A DNA stretch of 42,965 nucleotides from Bacteroidota bacterium (GTDB taxonomy: Bacteria; Bacteroidota; Bacteroidia; Bacteroidales; Prolixibacteraceae), in the NCBI GenBank assembly GCA_023251455.1, contig JAHEYT010000061.1, forward strand, positions 1 through 42,965, written 5' to 3'. The stretch's first letter is position 1. Each line of letters begins with the position of its first letter. The translations under genes were made by a program, and so were the position numbers. Positions 34,655 to 42,470 of the stretch are shown here, piece by piece. The notes under the pieces are model-generated. The model had not been told where the DNA came from. It did not search any database and saw nothing but the letters and a program-made list of their open reading frames with translations.

Positions 34655-35014
34655 TTAGATAGGTTCCCCTTTATAATGATTCTCCTTCATCCACCGGAAA
34701 ATCGAATATTGAACAAACGACAGTTCTTCTGAATCGGGAGAGGTGTGTACTTTGTTTGTAAAGTGTGTCCAGGCCGCACGTGCAGTGGTGTTTTGGTTCG
34801 CAAAAACCAAAGAGTTTGGAAGTGGAAAGTTTCCGGATGATTTAAACATGTTAATACCAAAAGGACTGAAAAATAAATAGCCATCGAAAGCTCCCGTTAT
34901 CATATTTTCAATCTTTTGCAAAGGCTGTTCGATGTATTGAATCTGTTGCATGTGAAGCCATTGCCGCGTTTTATCCGACAATTCTTCGCCTATAAAAAAG
35001 GTTGGCTTTTCCAT
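34655..35014 (-). CDS. Half-size uroporphyrinogen-III synthase-like protein, copy B
   Basis: A 119-residue paralogue of copy A, with FFIGEELSDKTRQWL, DGYLFFSPFGINMFK, LVFANQNTTARAAW, and KVHTSPDSEELSFVQYSIF. It lies between the JAMM protease gene (11 bp) and cobA (7 bp), so it is part of the siroheme/sulfur operon. HemD supplies the substrate of CobA, so a related half-protein next to cobA may channel, bind or regulate tetrapyrrole. Whether a one-domain form can catalyse ring closure is doubtful. Confidence 0.7.
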   Translation of the reverse strand: MEKPTFFIGEELSDKTRQWLHMQQIQYIEQPLQKIENMITGAFDGYLFFSPFGINMFKSSGNFPLPNSLVFANQNTTARAAWTHFTNKVHTSPDSEELSFVQYSIFRWMKENHYKGEPI

Positions 35015-35025
35015 GATTTTATTTT

Positions 35026-35421
35026 CTAAATAATCTGTATTTCTTCTTTTTCAACCTCACCACCCTTTATCCTGAAAGATTTCACATCTGGTAATTCAGC
35101 AGCCAGTGAAACAATCAGATAGCTTATATTCGGATCGAATGCCAGCCGGATATCTTCCGGTGAAGGTCGTGCCGGAGTTTCCGGGTGACTGTGGTAATTG
35201 GCCAAAATCTCCAAACCTAATTTCCGTGCTTCACGCATCACCTGAAACTGCTCTTTCGGATCAAACGAAAAATGTTCGTTGCTATGGTCAATGTTTGTTA
35301 GCCTGAAATGTTTGACAACTTGGCTATTGGTACCAGCCAGATAACCACAAACTTCTTCAGGCAAGCCCGTTTTGGCGTGATCAAAAAGATCATTAATAAT
35401 TTGTTGCGGTATTTGGAGCAT
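35026..35421 (-). CDS. JAMM/M67-type metalloprotease for a sulfur carrier
   Basis: A 131-residue zinc protease of the JAB/MPN fold. The active site is complete: Glu23 (PEEVCGYL), His77 and His79 (NYHSHPET), Ser87 and Asp90 (RPSPEDI). Bacterial members trim C-terminal residues of ubiquitin-like sulfur carriers to expose Gly-Gly, as shown for HcyD and Mec+. The carrier in this operon ends GGGAI and would need such trimming. It lies 11 bp after tusA. Confidence 0.88.
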   Translation of the reverse strand: MLQIPQQIINDLFDHAKTGLPEEVCGYLAGTNSQVVKHFRLTNIDHSNEHFSFDPKEQFQVMREARKLGLEILANYHSHPETPARPSPEDIRLAFDPNISYLIVSLAAELPDVKSFRIKGGEVEKEEIQII

Positions 35422-35432
35422 GGCCTGAAATG

Positions 35433-35657
35433 TTATTTCTGAATGAGAACTTTATGTACCACGCCTTCAACATGCGATACTTCCAACACATTAAATCCTT
35501 GTTCTCGTGAACTTTTCGGAACATTTTCGAGCGGTTCGCCTTCGGTAAGCAAAACTTCCAATACATCGCCAGCATTTAGTTTTGACAGTTGGATTTTGGT
35601 TTTAACAAAAGTCATCGGGCAATGCTCACGTGTAATATCTAATTTGAAAGTAGCCAT
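35433..35657 (-). CDS. tusA: TusA-family sulfur carrier
   Basis: A 74-residue protein with the TusA Cys-Pro motif REHCPMTFVKTKIQL (Cys13), then GDVLEVLLTEGEPLENVP. The Cys carries persulfide sulfur. It closely resembles the TusA domain at the C-terminus of the sulfite reductase in this window. It lies in the operon between the DsrE-like and JAMM genes, consistent with sulfur relay to the E1-like enzyme or carrier. Confidence 0.88.
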   Translation of the reverse strand: MATFKLDITREHCPMTFVKTKIQLSKLNAGDVLEVLLTEGEPLENVPKSSREQGFNVLEVSHVEGVVHKVLIQK

Positions 35658-35674
35658 ATTGAATTGATTTTAAA

Positions 35675-36187
35675 TTAAATGAATATCGTTCTTCCACCTT
35701 CAGATAATTCGAGGAAAGTAGCAACGCCAAGCACTCCTTTTACTTCATGAATAAAGTCGCTCTTTTCAAGTCCAAGGATGTGCATGGCCATTTCGCAGGC
35801 ATATAAATTTATTTCTAACGCCTTGGCGGCTTCAACCAACTCTTCGAGGGTAGCAACGTTTTTCTTTCGCATCAGGTAGCGAAATATCTTTGGACTAAGT
35901 CCTAAAAAGTTCAACCGGCTGACAGGTGCGCTACGCAAACCGCCCATAAAAAACCCAAACAGCTTACCAAGAAAACCTTTCCCAACAAATGCCCTGCCTT
36001 GTTTCTTCTTAATGGCATCAAGTCCCCAGAAAGTGAAGAAGATATTTACTTCGTAGCCCACTGCGGCCGCACCGGTTGCCAAAGTGAAAGTCGCCACCAG
36101 CTTGTCAAAGTCTCCGCTGAAACAAATGAGAGAAAGCTTCTTTTGCGCTTTCGACTGATTTTCTGGTGTTAATTCCGGGACTTCCAT
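35675..36187 (-). CDS. DsrE-like protein (DsrE2 type)
   Basis: A 170-residue protein of the DsrE/F superfamily: KLSLICFSGDFDKLVATFTLATGAAAVGYEVNIFFTFWGL at the start and INLYACEMAMHILGL with the probable active Cys130. A loop with hydrophobic, glycine-rich sequence (FLGKLFGFFMGG) matches the DsrE2 form, which may sit at the membrane. Members pass persulfide sulfur to TusA, whose gene follows by 17 bp. It begins 3 bp after the E1-like gene. Confidence 0.87.
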   Translation of the reverse strand: MEVPELTPENQSKAQKKLSLICFSGDFDKLVATFTLATGAAAVGYEVNIFFTFWGLDAIKKKQGRAFVGKGFLGKLFGFFMGGLRSAPVSRLNFLGLSPKIFRYLMRKKNVATLEELVEAAKALEINLYACEMAMHILGLEKSDFIHEVKGVLGVATFLELSEGGRTIFI

Positions 36188-36190
36188 AAT

Positions 36191-37000
36191 TTAATGTTTA
36201 CTTTTTATTTCACAGGTTGCCTGTTCGTAATCAACCAGTTCGGTGATGGTTGGATGATCGCCGCAAACTGCACATCGATGGTTGTGTTTCACTTTAATAG
36301 TGCGGAATTCCATCGTTTTCGCGTTGAAGGTGAGTAAACGGTTGGTCAGCAAATCGCCAACTCCGGTTAAATATTTCAATACTTCAGCGGCCTGGATGGT
36401 TCCCAGCATTCCGGCAATGGCACCTAAAACACCAGCCTGCGAACAGGTGGGTACGGCATTGAGTGGCGGCGGCGAATGGAAAACGCATCTATAACAGGCA
36501 GTTCCCGGCAAAACGGTAATGGTTTGCCCCTCAAAACGTAATATTCCTCCGTGCGAGAATGGTTTTCCGGCCTGAACGCAAGCATCGTTAATCAGGAATT
36601 TCACAGGGAAATTATCTGTTCCGTCCACCACAAAATCGTAATCTTTGATGATGTCCAAAGCATTGCTTGCTGTCAGAAGATCGTAGTAGGTAATCACCTT
36701 TACATCAGGGTTAAGCTGATTAATTTTCTCTTTTGCCGAAAGTACCTTGGCTTTATTCACATCAGCCGTAAAATGGATGACCTGACGTTGCAGGTTCGAC
36801 AAATCGACGACGTCGCCATCGATGATGCCAATGGTGCCAACGCCCGCTGCAGCAAGGTAAAGGGCAACAGGTGCGCCTAAACCACCCGCGCCAACAATCA
36901 GTACCCTTCCGTTATTGATCTTTTCCTGCCCTTCCACACCTACATCCTGAAGGATGATGTGGCGGCTGTATCGTTGTATTTGATCTTCAGTAAAATCCAT
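36191..37000 (-). CDS. E1-like adenylyltransferase (HesA/MoeB/ThiF family)
   Basis: A 269-residue enzyme that adenylates the C-terminal glycine of a ubiquitin-like carrier. ATP site VGAGGLGAPVALYLA (36-50), Asp61-Asp63 (IIDGDVVDLSNLQRQ), catalytic Cys186 in the mobile loop (PTCSQAGVLG), and a zinc site of Cys169, Cys172, Cys243 and Cys246. It has no rhodanese domain, unlike many MOCS3-type proteins; the TusA and DsrE genes may replace it. No molybdopterin or thiamine genes are nearby, so the partner is probably the carrier at 37106 (HcyF-like role). Confidence 0.9.
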   Translation of the reverse strand: MDFTEDQIQRYSRHIILQDVGVEGQEKINNGRVLIVGAGGLGAPVALYLAAAGVGTIGIIDGDVVDLSNLQRQVIHFTADVNKAKVLSAKEKINQLNPDVKVITYYDLLTASNALDIIKDYDFVVDGTDNFPVKFLINDACVQAGKPFSHGGILRFEGQTITVLPGTACYRCVFHSPPPLNAVPTCSQAGVLGAIAGMLGTIQAAEVLKYLTGVGDLLTNRLLTFNAKTMEFRTIKVKHNHRCAVCGDHPTITELVDYEQATCEIKSKH

Positions 37001-37046
37001 CTTGGTTATTTACGATTTTGTTAATTACTATTTACTATTTCATACT

Positions 37047-37061
37047 GCGAGTAGCACTCGC
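37047..37061. repeat. Hairpin inside the sulfur operon
   Basis: GCGAGT-AGC-ACTCGC, a perfect 6-bp stem with 3-base loop, between the carrier and E1-like genes. It is flanked by a wider pair of TTTACTATTT and AAATAGTAAA arms (about 37030-37090). It sits in the only long gap (105 bp) of the operon and may tune levels of the genes on either side. Confidence 0.4.
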
Positions 37062-37105
37062 TTTTGCACTTTCAATTGTAAAATAGTAAATGAATAAATA
37101 GTCAA

Positions 37106-37318
37106 TTAAATTGCGCCTCCTCCCATAAAGTAAAGGAAATCAACTTCATCGCCATCATATATTAGTGTTGAATCAAAATTTTCGCGCGCTAGAAATTCGC
37201 CGTTTACCTGTACGGAAACCATTTCGGGCTGCGCCACGTTGTTTTTCTTAATCAAATCGATCAAAGAGATAGGCACTTCCACCTCCTGCTCATTTCCATT
37301 TACCTGAATCTTTGCCAT
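37106..37318 (-). CDS. Ubiquitin-like sulfur carrier ending GGGAI (HcyS/ThiS/MoaD type)
   Basis: A 70-residue beta-grasp protein (KIQVNGNEQEVEVPISLIDLI, VSVQVNGEFL, DGDEVDFLYFMGGGAI). The last residues are Gly66-Gly67-Gly68-Ala69-Ile70. Active carriers end in Gly-Gly, so two or three residues must be removed, most likely by the JAMM protease of the same operon. The E1-like enzyme could then form an acyl-adenylate and a thiocarboxylate. In Wolinella a HcyS thiocarboxylate feeds MetY. It lies 21 bp after cysK1. Confidence 0.88.
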   Translation of the reverse strand: MAKIQVNGNEQEVEVPISLIDLIKKNNVAQPEMVSVQVNGEFLARENFDSTLIYDGDEVDFLYFMGGGAI

Positions 37319-37339
37319 TTTTATAGTTATTTTAAATTA

Positions 37340-38323
37340 TCAAATCACATTGTTTTTATCAAAAATAGGCTTCTGAACTTCACCTTTTTTCTCAACCTGA
37401 TAAAGCCCGGTAGAAAGGTATCGTTCTCCTGTATCGGGAAGTATAACTACGATGCGTTTATCTTTATTTTCTGGTCGTTTTGCAACCTGAATGGCTGCAT
37501 AAACGGCTGCACCGGAAGAAACTCCCGCCAGTAAACCTTCACTTAGAGCAAGTTCGTTGCTTATTTCATAAGCTTCTTCGTTTTTCACCCTGAAAATTTC
37601 ATCGTACACATTGACATTAAGTACTCCCGGAATAAATCCTGCCCCGATACCTTGTATTTTATGTGGTCCAAACCTACCACCTGAAAGTACGGGAGAGTCA
37701 GCAGGTTCAACTGCCACAACCTTTATTTCAGGATTTTTTTCTTTTAATACTTCACCAGCTCCGGTGATGGTTCCACCGGTCCCGACCCCGGCAATAAAAA
37801 TATCAATGAGTCCGTCGGTATCATTCCAAATTTCCAACGCAGTTGTTTTCCGGTGAATGGCCGGATTCGCATAATTGCTGAATTGCTGCGGAATAAAGGC
37901 CTTTGGAAACGTATTCTTCAATTCGTTTGCCTTGCGAATAGCGCCGCTCATCCCTTCATGGCCAGGGCTAAGAACAATTTCTGCACCGAGCGCTTTCAGT
38001 ATATTTCGTCTTTCGATACTCATTGAGTCGGGCATTACCAGTATGAGGTGGTATCCTTTTGACGCTGCAACAAGTGCCAGGGCAATACCGGTATTTCCGC
38101 TTGTCGGCTCTATAATCACAGTATTTTTATCAATCCAGCCCTGCTTTTCAGCAACATCTATCAGTGCAAATCCAATCCGGTCTTTTACACTACGGCCTGG
38201 ATTGAACGATTCGAGTTTGGCAATAATTCTGGCTTCCAGATTAAACTTTTGCTCAATCTTTCTCAGTTCCAACAGAGGGGTGTTCCCAATCAAATCGGTT
38301 ATGCTTTTTGCAATTTTTGCCAT
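37340..38323 (-). CDS. cysK: Cysteine synthase, copy 1
   Basis: A 327-residue PLP enzyme joining O-acetylserine and sulfide (or a sulfur carrier thiocarboxylate) to cysteine. PLP lysine Lys47 lies in [10 protein letters not shown]; the second Gly of the common NPGGSVKDR is Arg here. [11 protein letters not shown] binds substrate, [10 protein letters not shown] binds PLP phosphate, and GVSSGAA is near the C-terminus. It is first in the operon running to cobA, under two ATACC boxes at 38390-38430. Co-transcription with a carrier protein suggests it may use thiocarboxylate, like CysM of Mycobacterium. Confidence 0.92.
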   Translation of the reverse strand: MAKIAKSITDLIGNTPLLELRKIEQKFNLEARIIAKLESFNPGRSVKDRIGFALIDVAEKQGWIDKNTVIIEPTSGNTGIALALVAASKGYHLILVMPDSMSIERRNILKALGAEIVLSPGHEGMSGAIRKANELKNTFPKAFIPQQFSNYANPAIHRKTTALEIWNDTDGLIDIFIAGVGTGGTITGAGEVLKEKNPEIKVVAVEPADSPVLSGGRFGPHKIQGIGAGFIPGVLNVNVYDEIFRVKNEEAYEISNELALSEGLLAGVSSGAAVYAAIQVAKRPENKDKRIVVILPDTGERYLSTGLYQVEKKGEVQKPIFDKNNVI

Positions 38324-38359
38324 AATTCTGACGGAATTAAGTAGTGCTGTTATTAATTG

Positions 38360-38390
38360 CGAAGGTGGTTAGATAAATGGTATGCCAAAA
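38360..38390 (-). promoter_or_regulatory. Promoter of the cysK1-to-cobA operon
   Basis: On the minus strand TTTT/TTTG (38386-38390) is followed by 18-19 bases and CACCTTCG (38360-38367), one base from the sulfite reductase -7 element. The start codon lies 36 bases on. Confidence 0.5.
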
Positions 38391-38430
38391 TCCCATGAAT
38401 AAGGCATTTTGCATACCATAAACATGGTAT
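38390..38430 (-). promoter_or_regulatory. Tandem ATACC boxes upstream of cysK1
   Basis: ATCCCATGAATAAGGCAT (38390-38407) and ATACCATAAACATGGTAT (38413-38430), 23 bp apart. The distal box has the longest dyad of the set (ATACCAT/ATGGTAT). The proximal box abuts the -33 element. Confidence 0.72.
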
Positions 38431-38510
38431 ATTACCCGGTACACTTATCGGATAATCTTTGAAAATAGAATTTTCGCAACCAAAAGGGCAGTTCTTCCAG
38501 GCTACAAAAT

Positions 38511-39470
38511 CTAATTGGAATGCACTGCTGCCGGTTCTTCAAACTGGTAAAGAATAGTAGAAAGGTATCTTTCTCCCGTGTCGGGAAGGATAACTACTAT
38601 GATTTTCCCTTTATTTTCGGGACGTTTGGCTACCTGTAGAGCTGCGTAAGCCGCTGCCCCTGAAGAAATTCCTACCAACAATCCTTCTGAACGGGCCAAT
38701 TGACGGCTGGTAGCAAAAGCATTCTCATTGCTCACCGTGATCACTTCATCAATCACCGAACGGTTCAGCACTTCAGGGATAAAACCTGCACCAATTCCCT
38801 GTATTTTGTGCGGACCTGGATTTCCACCTGAAATGACCGGTGAATCGGCTGGCTCAACAGCAATGATCTGAACGGACGGTTTTCTTTCCTTCAGGATTTC
38901 GCCCACGCCGGTAATCGTCCCGCCAGTTCCAATTCCTGAAACAAAAATATCAACTTCACCATCGGTATCGTCCCATATTTCGATTGCGGTTGTTTTTCGG
39001 TGTACTTCAGGATTTGCGGGATTCTTAAATTGCTGTGGAATGAATGAATTTGGTGTAGTTTCTGCCAGTTCAACAGCTTTGGCAATGGCGCCTTTCATTC
39101 CTTGTGCACCAGGAGTCAAAACAAGTTCAGCACCAAGCGCTTTGAGAAGGTTTCTACGTTCTACACTGAAGGTTTCAGGCATGGTAAGGATTAAACGGTA
39201 TCCTTTTGCTGCGGCAACCAATGCTAAGGCAATCCCGGTATTTCCACTGGTCGGCTCAATAATTACTGAATCAGGTTTGAGTATGCCATTTGCTTCGGCA
39301 TCTTCGATCATGGCCTTGCCAATGCGATCTTTTACACTTCCGCCCGGATTAAAGTATTCCAATTTGGCGATCAGTCTGGATTCAATCTGATGCTGACTGT
39401 TAAAATTGGAAAGCTCCAACAATGGAGTGTTACCTATTAAGTCTGTTAACTTTTCTGCAATTTTTGTCAT
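38511..39470 (-). CDS. cysK: Cysteine synthase, copy 2
   Basis: A 319-residue cysteine synthase with the standard [10 protein letters not shown] motif (PLP lysine Lys47), [21 protein letters not shown], and GISSGAA. It is clearly paralogous to copy 1, with parallel motifs throughout. It lies 40 bp after the sulfite reductase gene with no promoter between, so it is co-transcribed and would use the sulfide that enzyme makes. The different operon partners suggest the two copies use different sulfur donors. Confidence 0.93.
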   Translation of the reverse strand: MTKIAEKLTDLIGNTPLLELSNFNSQHQIESRLIAKLEYFNPGGSVKDRIGKAMIEDAEANGILKPDSVIIEPTSGNTGIALALVAAAKGYRLILTMPETFSVERRNLLKALGAELVLTPGAQGMKGAIAKAVELAETTPNSFIPQQFKNPANPEVHRKTTAIEIWDDTDGEVDIFVSGIGTGGTITGVGEILKERKPSVQIIAVEPADSPVISGGNPGPHKIQGIGAGFIPEVLNRSVIDEVITVSNENAFATSRQLARSEGLLVGISSGAAAYAALQVAKRPENKGKIIVVILPDTGERYLSTILYQFEEPAAVHSN

Positions 39471-39510
39471 GGTGTATCTTTTTGTTTTATGTAAATCTTT
39501 AAATATAAAA

Positions 39511-41847
39511 CTATTGTTTCCGGATTAAAACCGACCAAAAATTTTCGTTCCGTTTCTCTTCCAGAACATGATGTCCTTCGTTACGGACCGAACCCGGCAC
39601 GTTTTTAATAGGTGCACCATCATCCAAAAGGATTTCAAGTAGTTCACCACTTTTCATAGTCGATAATTCAATTTTTGTCTTCACGAAATTCATTGGACAG
39701 GCTACGCCGCGAAAATCTTTAAAACGTTTATCAGATGCGATCTCTGTTACGTTTTCATTAGCCTTTGTAACTTCATTTTGTGCCTTAAACTGAAGCGAAT
39801 CGTCCATGTTGTTATATAAATCAATAACCGAAGTTGCAAGGTCATAAACGATAGTCCGGAGTTTTACAAATGAAGCTTCTGGATTTGTCAGAGCCAACTT
39901 AACTACCGGTTCAAAATCCACACTGATATGTCCTTCATGAATGAATGATTGTATAAATGCTGTAAAAACTTCTTCTCGGCTATTGGGTTCTATGCCGCGG
40001 GTAACCAGCAACATCCTTGAAGCATGATATACAATACCATAAAGCGATTTGTTTATCAACTCGTGATCGTTAGTTTGTTCAATGCCTTTCTGAATATCTA
40101 AAATGGCATCGCGGTCGAAATCTATCATATCAAACATGCCGGCTGAACATTCGGCAGCGCCTTTCCCTGTGAGCGTGAAAATATCCTCGGCTCCCCAGTC
40201 GAAATAGTAGTTTTTATCATCCCCGAATGATGGAATAGTCTCAAAGTTGATCAACAGCTCTTCCACATCGGTTTTCCCTTCGCGGTCGAGGTAATCGTTA
40301 AAATCAGAAAACCGTGATTTTTTTACACTCCATTTTTCTAAAAGTTGTGTTGTAAATTGAGGCAAGTCGCGGGAGTTGATCTCGCCATATTTCGATGCCA
40401 GCCGGGCTTTACTGTCGCCAGTCTGCCCACCTGCAACCACATAGTAAGCCGGATAAAGGCGGTCGTTGCGCGATGCTTTTCCATAGAAACCAAGCTGCGC
40501 GATACTGTGCTGTCCGCAAGAGTTGGGGCACCCGGATAAATTGACATTGATGTCGCTCAATTCATCCAATTGGGCTTCAGAAATGCCAGACAATGATTTT
40601 TTGATTGCCGACGATGCGCCTCTCGAAAGGCAAATTCCCAACCGGCAGGTATCCGCACCGGCACAGGCAACCAGAGAATTCAGTATTCGGGGCAGATCAA
40701 CTTCCAAGCCCAAATCTTTCAATTCCTGATACAAGGATTCAAGCAACTGCCCGGGGATATTTCGCAACAGAATGTTTTGCCGCATGGTAAACCGGATCAC
40801 ATCTTCGCCAAGCGGGGCCAGAAATTCGGCCAGCCGGATAAATGTTTCTGTTTTGACCATTCCCTGATTGAAGGGCACTTCAACGGAGTAAAGTCCGCTT
40901 TGCTTTTGTTCTTTCACATACCGTTTTAACCATTTTCCGAACAGCCCATTTTCAGGGTTAAAATCTATCACCAGACCTTCTCTAGCCGATTCTAAAACTT
41001 CAGGAAGAACCAGTTCGTAATTGTCTTCGGCCTTCAAACGGTTAAATATTTCATAGAAAAGCCCGAAAACACGCTCTTCTCCCAATTTGTAAAAGATATA
41101 GCGGATGCGCGCTTTGTGGCGGTTGCGGCGGTTTCCGTGTTCCGAAAACAAGACTTTCAACGCTTCGCCTACATAAAGCAGGTCGGTTGCCGGAACAAAA
41201 TCCGACAGTTTAAATCCGGCTGTTGGTTTTGAACCCAATCCGCCGCCGATATAGACTTTGAACCCCTTTTCTCCCGAACGGGTGGTAGCAATCAACCCTA
41301 GGTCGTTGAAAGTGGCATTGGCATTGTCCGAATCGTTTCCGGCAAAAGCAATTTTATATTTACGTGGTAACGACCACGAATTCGATTCGGCAATCAGGGT
41401 ATTGGTCAAAGCCAACGCATAAGGCGTAACATCAAAAATTTCATCTTTTGCAATGCCTGCATCTTCCGAAGCCATGATGTTGCGTACCGTATTTCCGCCA
41501 CCACCGCGCGACGACAGACCCAATCGGTACAATTGTTCCAAAATTTCGGGAGCTTGTTCCAACTTAACGTTATGCAACTGAAGCTCCTGACGGGTGGTAA
41601 TGTGAATGGGTTCGGTTCCCTCTTTTTGAGCCAGAAGGGCAACTTCCTTCAACTGTCTGGGTGTAATCATACCGGCAGCACAGCGCACACGAACCATAAA
41701 AGTACCGTTTACACGTTGTTCGTAAATGCCCATCGGCACGCGGATGGCTTTGAATTTTACAACTTCAATTTCACCGTTTCTGAAATCGTGCACATGCTTT
41801 GCAAATGCACTAATTTCAGTATTTAGGGAGTCTGGAATTTTATACAT
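39511..41847 (-). CDS. sir: Siroheme sulfite reductase fused to a C-terminal TusA domain
   Basis: A 778-residue protein that should reduce sulfite to sulfide. Residues 1 to about 545 are the siroheme/4Fe-4S hemoprotein with two ferredoxin-like half domains. Cluster ligands are Cys395, Cys401 (CAGADTC), Cys440 and Cys444 (SGCPNSC). Residues about 545-695 form a mostly helical domain I do not recognise with certainty (perhaps HEPN-like: [16 protein letters not shown]). Residues 708-778 are a TusA-like domain with its active Cys717 ([15 protein letters not shown]), close to the free TusA. The fusion may pass sulfide or persulfide straight to a carrier. No CysJ-like flavoprotein is present, so ferredoxin is the probable donor. 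Confidence 0.9.
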   Translation of the reverse strand: MYKIPDSLNTEISAFAKHVHDFRNGEIEVVKFKAIRVPMGIYEQRVNGTFMVRVRCAAGMITPRQLKEVALLAQKEGTEPIHITTRQELQLHNVKLEQAPEILEQLYRLGLSSRGGGGNTVRNIMASEDAGIAKDEIFDVTPYALALTNTLIAESNSWSLPRKYKIAFAGNDSDNANATFNDLGLIATTRSGEKGFKVYIGGGLGSKPTAGFKLSDFVPATDLLYVGEALKVLFSEHGNRRNRHKARIRYIFYKLGEERVFGLFYEIFNRLKAEDNYELVLPEVLESAREGLVIDFNPENGLFGKWLKRYVKEQKQSGLYSVEVPFNQGMVKTETFIRLAEFLAPLGEDVIRFTMRQNILLRNIPGQLLESLYQELKDLGLEVDLPRILNSLVACAGADTCRLGICLSRGASSAIKKSLSGISEAQLDELSDINVNLSGCPNSCGQHSIAQLGFYGKASRNDRLYPAYYVVAGGQTGDSKARLASKYGEINSRDLPQFTTQLLEKWSVKKSRFSDFNDYLDREGKTDVEELLINFETIPSFGDDKNYYFDWGAEDIFTLTGKGAAECSAGMFDMIDFDRDAILDIQKGIEQTNDHELINKSLYGIVYHASRMLLVTRGIEPNSREEVFTAFIQSFIHEGHISVDFEPVVKLALTNPEASFVKLRTIVYDLATSVIDLYNNMDDSLQFKAQNEVTKANENVTEIASDKRFKDFRGVACPMNFVKTKIELSTMKSGELLEILLDDGAPIKNVPGSVRNEGHHVLEEKRNENFWSVLIRKQ

Positions 41848-41892
41848 CTTGGTCTTTTTTATGTATCTCTACTAATAAGTATAAATACAAGC

Positions 41893-41923
41893 CAAAGGTG
41901 CAATCCATTTATTTTTATTCAAA
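41893..41923 (-). promoter_or_regulatory. Promoter of the sulfite reductase-cysK2 operon
   Basis: On the minus strand, TTTG (41920-41923), 19 bases, then CACCTTTG (41893-41900). The TTTG is an exact -33 element and shares one base with the proximal ATACC box. Confidence 0.65.
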
Positions 41924-41986
41924 TACCACAAATAAGGTATATGGCATACCATAAGTGAGGTAGAAGCTGTTCCCGTTGAAAGGGGA
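41923..41986 (-). promoter_or_regulatory. Tandem ATACC boxes upstream of the sulfite reductase
   Basis: ATACCACAAATAAGGTAT (41923-41940) and ATACCATAAGTGAGGTAG (41946-41963), 23 bp apart. A third, degenerate repeat, GTTCCCGTTGAAAGGGGA (41969-41986), keeps the CC-N8-GG core at the next 23-bp step. Confidence 0.75.
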
Positions 41987-41990
41987 GGGA

Positions 41991-42020
41991 TTGTTAGGGC
42001 AAGGCGATATAACCTAACAA
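41991..42020. repeat. Inverted repeat between the sir and arsR promoters
   Basis: TTGTTAGG / CCTAACAA, a perfect 8-bp inverted repeat with a 14-base spacer, lies upstream of both divergent promoters. It could be an operator for the ArsR protein or a structural boundary. Confidence 0.35.
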
Positions 42021-42059
42021 CCTTAAAATCGCAGATTTTTAGATTCTTGTATTTAAGCA

Positions 42060-42090
42060 GTTGCTAAAATAAACAAATTAACTACCTTTG
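42060..42090 (+). promoter_or_regulatory. Promoter of the arsR-merTP unit
   Basis: GTTG (42060-42063), 19 bases, then TACCTTTG (42083-42090), a good match to the phylum consensus. The start codon at 42096 is where transcription should begin, so the mRNA may be leaderless. Confidence 0.6.
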
Positions 42091-42095
42091 TGCTT

Positions 42096-42470
42096 ATGGA
42101 CTACAATTCTTGCATAAGACAACAAGCGGATATTAAACAAATAAACCGTTGCAAAGAAAGAGTATCAGAACTCAACGGTTCGTTTGACTATTTATCAAAC
42201 GGACTTGAATTGGCAGGTAATAACGTTAGATTGAAAATTCTCTTCCTACTTTATGAAGAAAAACGACTTTGTGTTTGTGACATAAGCGACATTCTCTGCA
42301 TGACAATTTCGGCTATTTCTCAACACTTGCGAAAACTCAAAGACCGAAAACTTATTGAAACGGAACGTGAAGCACAAACAATTTTTTACTCACTAACAGG
42401 AGAATATGAAAAAATGCTCAAATCGTTCTTCAAAATTCTTATTGAAGATAAAATCTTGGAAACAACATGA
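42096..42470 (+). CDS. ArsR-family metal-responsive repressor
   Basis: A 124-residue winged-helix repressor. The recognition region is LCMTISAISQHLRKLKDRKLI. The metal site Cys59-Val-Cys61-Asp (RLCVCDIS) matches the ArsR-type As(III)/soft-metal site, and Cys6 and Cys19 may be further ligands. It overlaps the MerTP gene by 4 bp (ATGA), so it probably represses a mercury uptake/detoxification set. I start at ATG 42096; a GTG at 42090 lies within the -7 element. Confidence 0.88.
   Translation: MDYNSCIRQQADIKQINRCKERVSELNGSFDYLSNGLELAGNNVRLKILFLLYEEKRLCVCDISDILCMTISAISQHLRKLKDRKLIETEREAQTIFYSLTGEYEKMLKSFFKILIEDKILETT

Noticed and set aside
37875..38372. A 165-residue frame on the + strand
   Set aside because: Antisense to cysK1 with composition expected from its reverse complement.
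38461..38475. GAAAAT-AGA-ATTTTC stem after cysK2
   Set aside because: AT-rich 6-bp stem with no T-tract on the minus strand.
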